A DNA stretch of 64,000 nucleotides from Verrucomicrobiia bacterium (GTDB taxonomy: Bacteria; Verrucomicrobiota; Verrucomicrobiia; Limisphaerales; CAIMTB01). Shown here piece by piece: positions 40,499 through 49,327 of this stretch. The notes beneath the pieces are model-generated. The model worked only from the letters and a program-made list of their open reading frames with translations. It made no database searches and had not been told where the DNA came from. Positions within the stretch are counted from its first letter, which is position 1. Each line of letters begins with the position of its first letter. Both the position numbers and the translations under genes were made by a program. The DNA is taken from assembly GCA_019634625.1 (NCBI GenBank), contig JAHCBA010000006.1, forward strand, positions 1 through 64,000, in the 5' to 3' direction.

Positions 40499-43084
40499 TC
40501 AAGGGATCTTCGTCGGCACTTCGATCCGGTCGCCGTCAACGAGCCAGAACTCGCCCTCGGCCGGGTCGTCCTCGAGATCAAGGGTCCATGCCTCCCCGGT
40601 GGAGGGACGTTCCACCCGGACCCGGGTGAGATCCGAGGAAGCCAGGAGATGTCCGGAGTGTCGAACGGCTGCGTAGAGGTGATTGGACCACAACTCTCCA
40701 CGTGCGGGAAACTTGCGAACGACAGGTCGAGGAACGCCACCATGTCGGGTGGAGATCACAGTTCCGTCTGGATCGAATCGAGCACCGCCCGCATAGACAG
40801 GAGCCATACCGAGCAAGACCTCGTGGGAGCCGCTCCCGGTCTGAAGCGTTACCCGGCGTTGGGTGCAACGCTGAAGCGCGTCCTCACACGTCAACGGCAA
40901 TCCTCCCCAACGGGCGTCCGCCGGTCGGGTCAGCATTTCGGGTATCTCGATCCCGTCGCCCCATTCGAGCGCCAGATTCCATGAGCAAGCCTCCTGCTCG
41001 AACCAGTCGGGTGCCACGGGAACGACGGTCAGACCGGACCCATCCGCGTTCAGGCGGTGGATGCGGATTCGGTCGAGTGCGGGCCAGCCAAGCAGATCGA
41101 GCGGAAATCGGCCTTCCACGATGCGATAAGCCATGGCCAGCAGGTCGCCCAGGGTCGGGGCCTGCTGGTCCTCGCGCGTGCGGAAGAAACGACGCTCCAA
41201 CCGTTCACCCCGGCCCACGGCGATGAACTGCCGGCGCCACACGTCCTCCCGCGCCCCCGCGGCCCGAAGGAGATCTTCGAGGGCAACCAGATGAGTCGCT
41301 GACGGATCGGTTCGCTGACTTGGTTGACGCGCTTCCAAGATCAGACCCAGGGCGGTCTGCCGACTCATGTCGAACCCATTCGGATCCGCCCCAGCATCAA
41401 GCAGCATGCGGACAGGGTCGATTCTGCCAGCGTGCATGGCATGGCTCACCGCAAGGTGAAGGACGGGACGGAGCTCCCATTCGGCCGTGTTCTTCCGGAC
41501 GTTCGCAGTCGGGGACGCCCCGGCTCGAACCAGAATCGGGATAAGTTCCGGCACCGATTTGAAATTGTTCTCTGACACAACCCTCCCGAGCATCGGTTCC
41601 AGAAGCTCCGGAGTCAGAACCTCTCGGGGCGTGGCATTCAGGAGTTCCTCGAACCAGGCCGGATCCACGGCGACTGCTGGCCGAGACATGCCCCTTGCCA
41701 CCTCCGACGGAAACAACGCGAAAGCAAGGTCTTCGCCGCTTGGCGTCACCCCCATCCGCACCAGGGTCCGCACCGACTCCTTGCTGTTCGCTTCCAGTGC
41801 AACCCGAACAAGGCCGGCTGCTGCGGAAGCGTCCGGCGGCATTTCATCCGCCCCGGATTCCGGTCGCAGCAGACGTTCGATCCAGTTCGTCGCTCCGTTC
41901 TGCACGGCCACGCGCAGGGAGATCCTGTCCGGTTCACGTCCCGGATCGGCGCCCCGGGCCAGCAGGGTTTCGGCCACCGCGTGGTATTGCTTCCGGATCG
42001 CCAGCGCCAGCGGGGTCAGGCCACCGCTACCGCGGGCATTGGGATCCGCCCCCGCATCCAGCAGGACCTCCACAATGGCCTTGTGACCCTCTCGGGCCGC
42101 CGCATGCAGTGCCGTTTCTGTCTCTCGCGGTTCTCCCAGAAGGACAACGCCTGGAATCGGCCCGGCCGCATTCACCCGGGCGCCCCACTCCAGCAGGGCC
42201 CGGACCACGGCGAGCTGCCCTGCCGCCGCGGCGGCGACCAATGGCAGGCGCCCGTTGGCATCGGGCGTGTTCAGGCGATCCGGACTGCGATCAAACAACG
42301 CCCGCAACCGCGCAATCTCGGCCCGCTCCTCTTGGGATGGCCCAGTACCCGCCGTGGCGACCCCGACGGTTCCCCCATCCCCCGCCGCCGCCTGCAGGAT
42401 CTCCAGATGCGCCCGCTGGGCCCGGATCAAACCCTCCACCCGTTCGGCCATCTGCGCCTCGATGCGGCGCCAGGTGGCGTCGGCACGGACGCGATCGGGA
42501 TGCTGGGGAGCCAACTGCACTTCGAGGTCGGCAAGCCGGCGCGCCAGGGCGGACCGTTCGGATTCCAGTTGTTCCAGCAGGCTGTCGGGAAACCAGTCGC
42601 GGATCAGGATCAGGAGCTCGGGACTATTGGAAGGCAGCGTGTCCAGCCGCGCCAGACGACGTTCGAGCAGGCGGATGGCACGGGCATCGACACTGGCGTC
42701 GGGGATGCCGGTGACCGGGTCCCTGGCCACAGGTTGCCCCAGGGCCGCCAGGTTTTCGGTACTCAACTGGACCAGCACCGTCTCGCCCGCGTAATCGCGC
42801 AGCAGGCGCTGATACTGGATCACCGCGTCGTTGGTTCGGCCCAGCTTCCGGTAGCATTCCCCCAACCGGAACACCGCCGTCGCCGCCAGCGCCCGCTGCG
42901 TATCGACCTGCGCCACCACCGATTCGTACCCGCGAATCGCCCCGGTCAGATCGCGCCGCCCCTCCTCCGCCAGCAGCGCGGCTTCGAAGGCCCGTTCGAT
43001 GGACTCGGCGGCGCGGACGGTCCACCACGGCGCACTCAGGGACCCGACCAGGACCAGCAGGGGAACAAGGGATGGCGTCTTCAC
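40499..43084 (-). CDS. exported ankyrin-repeat protein with N-terminal TPR-like region
   Basis: 861 residues from a GTG start that opens a signal peptide (VKTPSLVPLLVLVGSLSA, cleavage near VRAAES). Residues 30-110 form TPR-like helices (FRLGECYRKLGRTNDAVIQYQRLL), followed by a coiled segment and ankyrin repeats from about 270 to 620, several ending in the classic LLDAGADPN pattern. The C-terminal 200 residues form a separate domain with no repeat, perhaps beta-rich. Ankyrin repeats mediate protein contacts; an exported one of this size is unusual. Specific function not recognised. Confidence 0.8.
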   Translation of the reverse strand: MKTPSLVPLLVLVGSLSAPWWTVRAAESIERAFEAALLAEEGRRDLTGAIRGYESVVAQVDTQRALAATAVFRLGECYRKLGRTNDAVIQYQRLLRDYAGETVLVQLSTENLAALGQPVARDPVTGIPDASVDARAIRLLERRLARLDTLPSNSPELLILIRDWFPDSLLEQLESERSALARRLADLEVQLAPQHPDRVRADATWRRIEAQMAERVEGLIRAQRAHLEILQAAAGDGGTVGVATAGTGPSQEERAEIARLRALFDRSPDRLNTPDANGRLPLVAAAAAGQLAVVRALLEWGARVNAAGPIPGVVLLGEPRETETALHAAAREGHKAIVEVLLDAGADPNARGSGGLTPLALAIRKQYHAVAETLLARGADPGREPDRISLRVAVQNGATNWIERLLRPESGADEMPPDASAAAGLVRVALEANSKESVRTLVRMGVTPSGEDLAFALFPSEVARGMSRPAVAVDPAWFEELLNATPREVLTPELLEPMLGRVVSENNFKSVPELIPILVRAGASPTANVRKNTAEWELRPVLHLAVSHAMHAGRIDPVRMLLDAGADPNGFDMSRQTALGLILEARQPSQRTDPSATHLVALEDLLRAAGAREDVWRRQFIAVGRGERLERRFFRTREDQQAPTLGDLLAMAYRIVEGRFPLDLLGWPALDRIRIHRLNADGSGLTVVPVAPDWFEQEACSWNLALEWGDGIEIPEMLTRPADARWGGLPLTCEDALQRCTQRRVTLQTGSGSHEVLLGMAPVYAGGARFDPDGTVISTRHGGVPRPVVRKFPARGELWSNHLYAAVRHSGHLLASSDLTRVRVERPSTGEAWTLDLEDDPAEGEFWLVDGDRIEVPTKIP

Positions 43085-43144
43085 GCACCCTCTGTATCGC
43101 CCGCCGCCCCGCCAATTGTCAGGGAATTGTAAAATCGCACTGCG

Positions 43145-43384
43145 AACCCCTTGAGACCTCAGCCTCGCCCGCCCGCGACGGGACGGCACTGTAGGGGTCG
43201 CTCACCGTGACCGGAATCCGCAGGCGGCTTCCTGAAGGCGGGCGTTGATCGAATGGGGATGCGCTTCCACCTCGAACCCCGCGGCCCGCATGGCCGCCTC
43301 GACGCCCGGGGGCGCCTGCGACCGCGAGATCGGCATCGAGCGTGACCACGGGTTCCGCATACCGGTCTTCGCGGCGGGTCAGGA
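43145..43384 (-). pseudogene. remnant of a nucleotidyltransferase-like gene, frameshifted
   Basis: Conceptual translation gives DRYAEPVVTLDADLAV in one frame, then VEAAMRAAGFEVEAHPHSIN in the next, then SGSRLRIPVTVSDPYSAVPS back in the first. Together these read like the middle of a small nucleotidyltransferase of the AbiEii/antitoxin-like type (a TxDxDxxV strand, an AAGFEV helix and a GSxLRIQ strand). There is no start and no intact C-terminus. The family name is from memory and uncertain; decay is clear from the two frame changes. This is all I see in the 294-bp gap. Confidence 0.4.
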
Positions 43385-44443
43385 GCCGCGATGGCGGGAA
43401 AGGCTTTCGGGATGCCGGGCCCGGGTGGAGGCGACGTCGTAGGTGATGAGGCACTTCAGGTAGAGATCGTGAAGGCAGTTGTCCATCAGCACCATGCCGT
43501 CCTTGCGGCTCATCTGGATGACATTGTCGAGCTGGTGAAGGTGGCTTTCGCGGATGAGATTGCGGACGGCGCCGTTGGCGAGGAGGAGTTCGTAGGCCAG
43601 GACGCGGCGGTTGCGGTCAACGGCGGGAAGCAGATCCTGGGCGATGATCCCCTGGAGGGAGTTGGCAAGCTGGAGGATGATCTGTTTCTGCATGGAGCCC
43701 TCGAAGACGCCGATGATGCGTTCGAGGGCGTGGGCGACGCTGGGGGAGTGGAGGGTGGCAAGGACGAGGTGTCCGGTCTCGGCCGCGGTGAGGGCGGTCG
43801 CGACAGCTTCGTGGTCGCGGATCTCACCGACGACGATGACGTCAGGGTCCTGGCGCAGGACGTGGAGGAAGGCGCGATTGAATGATCGGACATCGGTGAG
43901 GACCTCCTGCTGGACGACGATGGCTTTCTTGTTGGGGTGAACGAATTCGACGGGGTCCTCGATGGTGACGATTTTGCAGCGGCGCTCGGTGTTGATGAGA
44001 TCGACGAGGTAATTGAGCGTTGTGGTCTTGCCGGCACCGGTGGCGCCGGTGATGAGGATGAGGCCGTTGGGTTTGAGGGCGAGTTCGTCGAGTTTGGCCG
44101 GTAATCCGAGGAACTCGCGGGAAGGGATGTGTTCCCCGCAGAAGCGCAGGCTCATTTCGGGCAGGCCGTTGTGGCGGTAGAACGTGGCCCGGATGCGGCC
44201 TGCGATCTCGTGGCGGATGGAGACGCAAAGTTCCCAGTCGTGATCGAATTTCCTGCGTTGGTGCTCGTTGAGGAGACTGTCCGTCATCTCGGTCAGGTCC
44301 CCGCCGGTGAGAGCGTCGGCGTCGGCCAGGATGATCTCGCCATTGACGCGGTAGGCGGGGGGAACTCCGACGACGAGGTGGAGATCCGAGGCTTCGCAGT
44401 CGGCGGCGCCCTGGAGGAGTCGATCGAGCTTGGGATGGGTCAT
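43379..44443 (-). CDS. pilT: PilT-family type IV pilus retraction ATPase
   Basis: 354 residues. N-terminal PAS-like domain with SDLHL near residue 19, Walker A GATGAGKT (133-140), Asp box TIEDPVEF near residue 163, Walker B DPDVIVVGEIRD near residue 205 and His box ETGHLVLATLHS near residue 222. PilT powers pilus retraction and twitching. It is the last gene of the Ycf46/Ycf35 cluster, its ATG overlapping the TPR gene stop by 4 bp. One of several PilT paralogues is likely, as no pilus assembly genes are adjacent. Confidence 0.85.
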   Translation of the reverse strand: MTHPKLDRLLQGAADCEASDLHLVVGVPPAYRVNGEIILADADALTGGDLTEMTDSLLNEHQRRKFDHDWELCVSIRHEIAGRIRATFYRHNGLPEMSLRFCGEHIPSREFLGLPAKLDELALKPNGLILITGATGAGKTTTLNYLVDLINTERRCKIVTIEDPVEFVHPNKKAIVVQQEVLTDVRSFNRAFLHVLRQDPDVIVVGEIRDHEAVATALTAAETGHLVLATLHSPSVAHALERIIGVFEGSMQKQIILQLANSLQGIIAQDLLPAVDRNRRVLAYELLLANGAVRNLIRESHLHQLDNVIQMSRKDGMVLMDNCLHDLYLKCLITYDVASTRARHPESLSRHRGS

Positions 44444-45216
44444 CGGGAAAAGAGCCGGCGCCACCAGCCGGCGAAGCGTCGGCCGAGGCCGGTGGATTGT
44501 GCCTTGTGTCGGCCGTTGTGAGCCTGGCTGCACAGCGGATTGATCTGGAGAGCCTGCTCGAAGGAGCGGCGTGCGCTGTCGGCGTAGCCGAGGGCCAGTT
44601 CGCATTCGCCCCGTTGGAGCCAGAGGATGAACCGGGTGGAATCCCATTCGAGGGACTGCCGCAGGAGCTGGAGGGCCTGGGCGAACTGGGCGTGGAAGAT
44701 GCGGACCCGGGCCGCGAGCCAGGTGACGAACCAGTCACGCGGAGCCAGGCCGATGGCCTGGTCCAGACAGTATTCCGCCCGATGTTCCCTGCGGGCGAGG
44801 AGCACGTCGGCCCGGGCGAGCCAGACGAACGGGGAATGACCGCGTTCCTCGAAGGCGGCATCGGAGAGGGCGAGCGCCTCATCGAGGTCCCCGAGGCGGC
44901 CGAGGGCCACGGCCTTGGCGGCGAGGAGTTCAGCGTGGTTGGGGTGGACCTCGAGGGCTTTGTCGGCCCAGGCCTTCGCCTCCCGGAATTCCCCCAGTTC
45001 GATGAGCATACGGACCTGCCCGGTCCAGGCGGCGGGGCTCCTGGGGTTTTCCTCGAGAGCACGGGCGTAGAGGCGGAGGCCCAGCTCGAAATCGGCCGTC
45101 TCGAAGGCGCGCCGGGCTTCCTCCAGATAGTACGCCTCGTCCTTGACGGTCTCCTGAGGCGTGAGGGAAGCGTCGTCGTCCTGGCCTTCAAACTCGAGGT
45201 TGCGGAAGCGGCTCAT
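44440..45216 (-). CDS. TPR-repeat protein
   Basis: 258 residues. Charged N-terminus, then about six tetratricopeptide repeats (for example FELGLRLYARALEENPRSPAAW near residue 43 and ADSARRSFEQALQINPLCSQAH near residue 212), and a basic tail. No signal peptide. TPR proteins are scaffolds. It overlaps the signal-peptidase-like gene upstream and pilT downstream by 4 bp each, so it is translationally tied to both. Confidence 0.85.
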   Translation of the reverse strand: MSRFRNLEFEGQDDDASLTPQETVKDEAYYLEEARRAFETADFELGLRLYARALEENPRSPAAWTGQVRMLIELGEFREAKAWADKALEVHPNHAELLAAKAVALGRLGDLDEALALSDAAFEERGHSPFVWLARADVLLARREHRAEYCLDQAIGLAPRDWFVTWLAARVRIFHAQFAQALQLLRQSLEWDSTRFILWLQRGECELALGYADSARRSFEQALQINPLCSQAHNGRHKAQSTGLGRRFAGWWRRLFSR

Positions 45217-46091
45217 GGTGTCGTGAGGATCTGCGGCCGGTGAAACCAGCGGTGGAAGGCCACGCCGCGGAGGTTCTCATGCGGAATCAACGCGTGACGG
45301 AGTGCGATCTCCCGAATCGTCGTGTCGTCGATGCCGGCGGTGTTCACGGTCACTTGAAGACGCGGCCAGACGAACCAGTGATCCGGGGGAACCGTCCATG
45401 AGCCTTCGGTGGGCATGCCGTCCTGGCGGGGGTGGGCGACGGTGCCGACCCGGACCGCGGACGCCGAGAAGGTGATGGTATCTCCAGGGAGGGCGAGCGC
45501 GGGAGCGATGCTGGTGCCGGCACGCACGATCACCCCCCCGCCGGCGTGGGTGGTGGTCTGGTGGACGATCCAGGTGCCCCGCAGGACGGCGCCCGGATTG
45601 CGGGTCGGGCGCACGACGACGAATCCCTGATCGGTGACAATGGGGGCGAAGAGGGTGCGATGCGTCAGTTCCTGGACGGGCAGCCAGATGAACACGAGGA
45701 GCCCGAGGACCACCGCCAGGGCCCCGAGAATCCGGTAGTGAATGGGGAGTTCACGGAGCCAGGGACTCAGGAGATGCACCACGCTGATGGGATGAAGCGA
45801 GATGGCGAGTCCGAGAATGACATTTCCTGCGGTCCCGCCGAGGAAGGCCAGACCCAATAGCAACAGGGCCGGGAATGCGGCGGTGAGGGTCCAGCCGATC
45901 GCGGGGCGGCCGTGGACGACAAAGGCGTACCCGGGCACCCCGAGACCGAGGAGCAACCGGCCCGCGCCCATCTGTCCGGGGGTGGGAATGCGGCGGACGC
46001 GCGTGGCGCTGAGGACGGCGTGTCCGGCTTCCCGGGCGGGCGCGTACCAGGGTGCGCGGGGCGGGTAGAAGCGGGAATGGGAGTCGCGCAT
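45213..46091 (-). CDS. membrane protein with a signal-peptidase-like (S26) soluble domain
   Basis: 292 residues. Basic N-terminus, then three to four membrane helices (about 42-62, 68-88, 90-110, 122-142), then a soluble beta-rich domain. That domain has PGDTITF near residue 200 and MPTEGSWTVPPDHWFVWP near residue 225, the order of the S26 signal-peptidase core (a GD box followed by a G-x-Y/W-x-VP-x-x-x-x-F box). I cannot find the catalytic Ser and Lys of S26, so it may be inactive. It lies 33 bp after another membrane protein gene with a similar Tyr-Pro-Pro-Arg-Ala N-terminus and overlaps the TPR gene. Confidence 0.6.
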   Translation of the reverse strand: MRDSHSRFYPPRAPWYAPAREAGHAVLSATRVRRIPTPGQMGAGRLLLGLGVPGYAFVVHGRPAIGWTLTAAFPALLLLGLAFLGGTAGNVILGLAISLHPISVVHLLSPWLRELPIHYRILGALAVVLGLLVFIWLPVQELTHRTLFAPIVTDQGFVVVRPTRNPGAVLRGTWIVHQTTTHAGGGVIVRAGTSIAPALALPGDTITFSASAVRVGTVAHPRQDGMPTEGSWTVPPDHWFVWPRLQVTVNTAGIDDTTIREIALRHALIPHENLRGVAFHRWFHRPQILTTP

Positions 46092-46124
46092 GCGCCGGAT
46101 GACGTGGGTGAAGGGGTCCCTCGA

Positions 46125-46634
46125 TCAAAGGATCCACGGCGCGTAGAGGACGAGGTAGAGGACCAGGCCGACGCCCAGTCCGACGCCCGCCGTGGCGATC
46201 AGGCGGGTTCGGGGTTGGGCATCCCGGAGCTTGCGTTGCGCCACGGGGCGCAGGAATTCGGAGGCACTGAGGATGTGCAGGCCGGCCGCGAGGCCGAACC
46301 AGAGATAGGAGGAATCGAACTGCACGGCATCGAACCCTGAAAAGGGAATGCGAATGCGAAGCACCGTCGCCTCGCCACCGCCCTGGTCTCGAAGGATCAG
46401 GAACCGGTGCAGGGCAAGCATCCAGATGGCGAGGCAGGCGAGTCCCGGAAGGCGCTGGCCGCGGACCCAGAAGGGCAGGCCCGGGACGAGGACCACGAGG
46501 AGTCCGCGCAGCCCTGCCAGGGCCGCCAGGGCGGTGCGTTCCGCACGCACTGCGACCCTGGCGCGCCGTCCCACCCAGACCTTTCCCGCGCGCGGCGGGT
46601 AGTACGGTGCGTCGGGTGGGGTCATTCGCGGCAT
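46125..46634 (-). CDS. small integral membrane protein, unknown function
   Basis: 169 residues with about four predicted helices (41-57, 62-80, 108-126, 145-165). The N-terminal YYPPRAGKVWVGRRARVAVRAER resembles in style that of the next gene product (FYPPRAPWYAPAREAGHAV), hinting at a shared targeting or ancestral segment. An ATG three codons in is an alternative start. It is 22 bp downstream of the DUF2997 gene and 33 bp upstream of the signal-peptidase-like gene. Confidence 0.65.
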   Translation of the reverse strand: MPRMTPPDAPYYPPRAGKVWVGRRARVAVRAERTALAALAGLRGLLVVLVPGLPFWVRGQRLPGLACLAIWMLALHRFLILRDQGGGEATVLRIRIPFSGFDAVQFDSSYLWFGLAAGLHILSASEFLRPVAQRKLRDAQPRTRLIATAGVGLGVGLVLYLVLYAPWIL

Positions 46635-46656
46635 GGCGCGGGTGGAATCGGCGGGG

Positions 46657-46857
46657 TCAGTGGTGCTGGTCGAGGTTGTAGCGGACCTGTCCTCCGGGTT
46701 CGTAGAATTCGCTGGTGAGACGCTGCTCCTTCAATTCGCCGACAATCTCCTGGAAGACCTTGATGGCGTCGAGGCAGCTCCTGCCTTTGTGCCCCTGGAC
46801 ATGGATCTCGACGGAACCGTCCGGGCCGATGGTGATGTCGTATTCGCGCTGGGGCAT
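46657..46857 (-). CDS. DUF2997 family protein
   Basis: 66 residues: a beta hairpin (YDITIGPDGSVEIHVQGHKG) followed by a helix with a conserved Cys (SCLDAIKVFQEIVG) and an acidic tail. This matches the DUF2997 pattern, small proteins commonly found next to DUF1257 (Ycf35) genes, as here (48 bp after it). Function unknown. Confidence 0.8.
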   Translation of the reverse strand: MPQREYDITIGPDGSVEIHVQGHKGRSCLDAIKVFQEIVGELKEQRLTSEFYEPGGQVRYNLDQHH

Positions 46858-46905
46858 GGGGAGGTGGGGAGGTGGGGATGGGAGGAACCCGGGACACGCG
46901 ACGGC

Positions 46906-47376
46906 TCAATTGCCTTCCCAGTGACGGACCTTGAGGCGGATGGCCTGGTTCTCATCGACCTGTTCCTCGACGACGTTGTAGCCGCGGGAGCGCATTTCAT
47001 CCATCAAACGCTGGTAAACGTACTGCTGGACGACGCGCTGGGACAGTTCCTCGCCCAGGGCGCGGAGTTCGGCGTCGGTGTGGCCCTCGCCGGTGACGCA
47101 GACCGAGGCGCGGCCGCGGGAATCGCGCGAGAAGACGACCGTGACGTCGTCGCGGGTGAGGCGGAGGCGCTGGTCACGGCCGAGGGAACCGGTGACGATC
47201 TCGCTTTGGGCGATTTCGAGTTCGACACGCCGGGTGGCTTCGACGCCTTGCGAGACGAGGGCACGCGCCTCCGCCGTGACCTGGTAGCCGAGGGAGACAC
47301 CGGCGGCGGTGACGGCGGCGCTGAAGGCGGGCCAGGCGGCGATGACGACGGGGGCGAGGATGCAGACGGCGCTCAT
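46906..47376 (-). CDS. DUF1257 / Ycf35-like protein
   Basis: 156 residues; the ATG at 47376 gives MSAVCILAPVVIAAW, while the longer frame upstream is non-conserved. A hydrophobic N-terminal helix is followed by a domain with alternating charged beta strands (VTVVFSRDSRGRASVCVTGEG near residue 76) and a C-terminal helix (LSQRVVQQYVYQRLMDEMRSRGYNVVEEQV). This fits the DUF1257 family, called Ycf35 in algal plastids and cyanobacteria. It lies 155 bp after the Ycf46 gene. Function unknown. Confidence 0.78.
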   Translation of the reverse strand: MSAVCILAPVVIAAWPAFSAAVTAAGVSLGYQVTAEARALVSQGVEATRRVELEIAQSEIVTGSLGRDQRLRLTRDDVTVVFSRDSRGRASVCVTGEGHTDAELRALGEELSQRVVQQYVYQRLMDEMRSRGYNVVEEQVDENQAIRLKVRHWEGN

Positions 47377-47531
47377 GGCGTGGGAGGGAGGGGGTTGTGG
47401 AAGGCGTGGGATGAGGCGGGGTTCACGGGCCGGCCATGCCGGGATGGGCGGAGGGCGAAGGGACCGGGCATGGCGACGGGAAGCAGCACGTTGAATTGGA
47501 CAGGACACACGGGGGAGACTCACGCCCCGGG

Positions 47532-49085
47532 TTAGAACTCCATTTTGCGGCTGGGGCTGGCGGGGTCCTCGCCGCGGGGGACACTGGCATTGCGGGCGCG
47601 GCCTTCGGCCCAGGTGCGGAGACGGAGGAGTTGCTCGGACATGGTCTTGGACAGGGGCACCGTCTGCCGGAGTTCGTTGAGGAGGTGGTCCGTGGAGAGT
47701 TCGACCTTTCGGTAGAACGCTTCGAAGAGCGCGCTGATGACCGCCTGTTCGATTTCGGCGCCGCTGAAGTCCTTGCTGGCTTTTACCAGGGCGTCGAGAT
47801 CGAAGCCTGCATCGTCGCGACCCCGTTTCGCCAGGTGGATGCGGAAGATATCCGCGCGCTCGGACTCGGACGGGAGGTCCACGAAAAAGATCTCGTCGAG
47901 GCGCCCCTTGCGAAGGAGTTCGGGGGGCAGTTCGGAGATGTCGTTGGCGGTGGCGACGACAAAGACGGGGGCGGATTTCTCGGAGAGCCAGGTCAGGAAG
48001 GTGCCGAAGACGCGGGCCGTGGTGCCTCCGTCGGTGGAACCGGAGCCGCGGGAACCGGCGAAGGCCTTATCGATTTCATCGACCCAGAGGATGGTGGGGG
48101 CGACGGATTCGGCGACGGCGATGGCGCGGCGGACATTCTCTTCGGAGGAACCCACCAGCGATCCGAACATGCGGCCCATATCGAAGCGGAGGAGCGGAAG
48201 GCGCCACTGGCGGGCAACGGCCTTGGCGCAGAGGCTCTTGCCGCAGCCCTGGACGCCGAGCATGAGAATCCCCTTGGGGGCGGGCAGGCCGAAGGTGTGG
48301 GCCTCGGCGGTGAAGGCGACGGCGCGCTTGGTGAGCCAGTCCTTCAGGATGGGCATGCCACCGACGTTCGCGAAGGATTCCTGGGACTGGTAGTACTCCA
48401 GGAGACCGCTCTTGCGGATGATCTGCTGCTTCTCGGCGAAGACTTCATCGACGCTTTCCCCGGAGAGGCCTCCATCCTTGATCAGGATCTTGGCGAAGAC
48501 GTTTTCCGCTTCGCTCATGGTGAGACCCAGGGCGGCCTGGAGGAGGCGGTCGCGGCCCTCGGTTTGAAGGTCGATCTGAAGCTGCTTGTGCTCCCGGACA
48601 TCGGCGACGATGCGGTCGAGTTGTTCGCCGAGATCTTCCCGCGCGGGGAGGGGGAAGTTGAGGACGGTGATTTCCTTGTCCAGTTCCGCGGGGATCTCGA
48701 GGACCGGCGAGACCAGGAGGATGGTCTTGTAGGAGTTCTTCAGGTGGAGGGCGATTTCCTTGAGGCGCCGGATGATGGCGAAGTTGTTCCGGGTGAGGAA
48801 CGGGTGGAAATCCTTGAAGACGAAGATGGCGGGTTCGACGAGATCAATGACCTGATCCAGCGCGTTGAGGGGATCCTTGGTCGGGGCGTTGCGGGATTTC
48901 TGGGATTGAATCGAGGTGCCGGCCGTGACGACGCCGGTGCTGTAGCTCCATTCGAGAACCTTCTTCTGGCGCTTCCTGGCGATGTCATGGACGAGTTCCA
49001 GAACGCGTGCCTCCTCGCTGGTGACGAGATAGAGGACGGGGTAGCGGGCGCGGATGAGAATTTCGAGGTCGGTGGCGAAGCTCAT
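47532..49085 (-). CDS. Ycf46-like AAA+ ATPase
   Basis: 517 residues. An N-terminal domain (1-235) with an ancient degenerate P-loop-like fold precedes a classical AAA module: Walker A GVQGCGKS (277-284), Walker [10 protein letters not shown] (332-340), sensor-1 [23 protein letters not shown] and second-region helices. This is the Ycf46 layout known from cyanobacteria and plastids, also found in non-photosynthetic bacteria. The ATG overlaps the stop of the 81-residue gene by 4 bp. It probably remodels a protein or complex, perhaps the product matured by the radical SAM partner (inference). Confidence 0.88.
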   Translation of the reverse strand: MSFATDLEILIRARYPVLYLVTSEEARVLELVHDIARKRQKKVLEWSYSTGVVTAGTSIQSQKSRNAPTKDPLNALDQVIDLVEPAIFVFKDFHPFLTRNNFAIIRRLKEIALHLKNSYKTILLVSPVLEIPAELDKEITVLNFPLPAREDLGEQLDRIVADVREHKQLQIDLQTEGRDRLLQAALGLTMSEAENVFAKILIKDGGLSGESVDEVFAEKQQIIRKSGLLEYYQSQESFANVGGMPILKDWLTKRAVAFTAEAHTFGLPAPKGILMLGVQGCGKSLCAKAVARQWRLPLLRFDMGRMFGSLVGSSEENVRRAIAVAESVAPTILWVDEIDKAFAGSRGSGSTDGGTTARVFGTFLTWLSEKSAPVFVVATANDISELPPELLRKGRLDEIFFVDLPSESERADIFRIHLAKRGRDDAGFDLDALVKASKDFSGAEIEQAVISALFEAFYRKVELSTDHLLNELRQTVPLSKTMSEQLLRLRTWAEGRARNASVPRGEDPASPSRKMEF

Positions 49086-49327
49086 GGGACATCGGGTCGG
49101 GTGGAAAGGGCGGAGCGCGCCCGCAGTGCCATGGCGGGGTCGCCAGGGTTGAGTCCGGCAAGGATGCAGGCGAGTTCCGGGGTCAGATTGCGGGCATAGA
49201 CGGTGCCGTCGGGAAGGATCAAGAAAACGGTGGAGGAACCTTCCGGGCGGACGGAATCCGGGTGCGGGCGACGGGGCGTTGTTGGGTCCCCTGGCGGAAC
49301 GGGTGGAGCCGGGGCGCTTTCGTTCAT
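49082..49327 (-). CDS. 81-residue conserved-context protein of unknown function
   Basis: 81 residues. The proline-rich first third is probably flexible. The core STVFLILPDGTVYARNLTPE followed by LACILAGLNPGD looks like a small beta-beta-alpha unit. It overlaps the radical SAM gene upstream and the AAA gene downstream by 4 bp each, so it is clearly translated with them. It could be a substrate or adaptor. I do not recognise a family. Confidence 0.7.
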   Translation of the reverse strand: MNESAPAPPVPPGDPTTPRRPHPDSVRPEGSSTVFLILPDGTVYARNLTPELACILAGLNPGDPAMALRARSALSTRPDVP

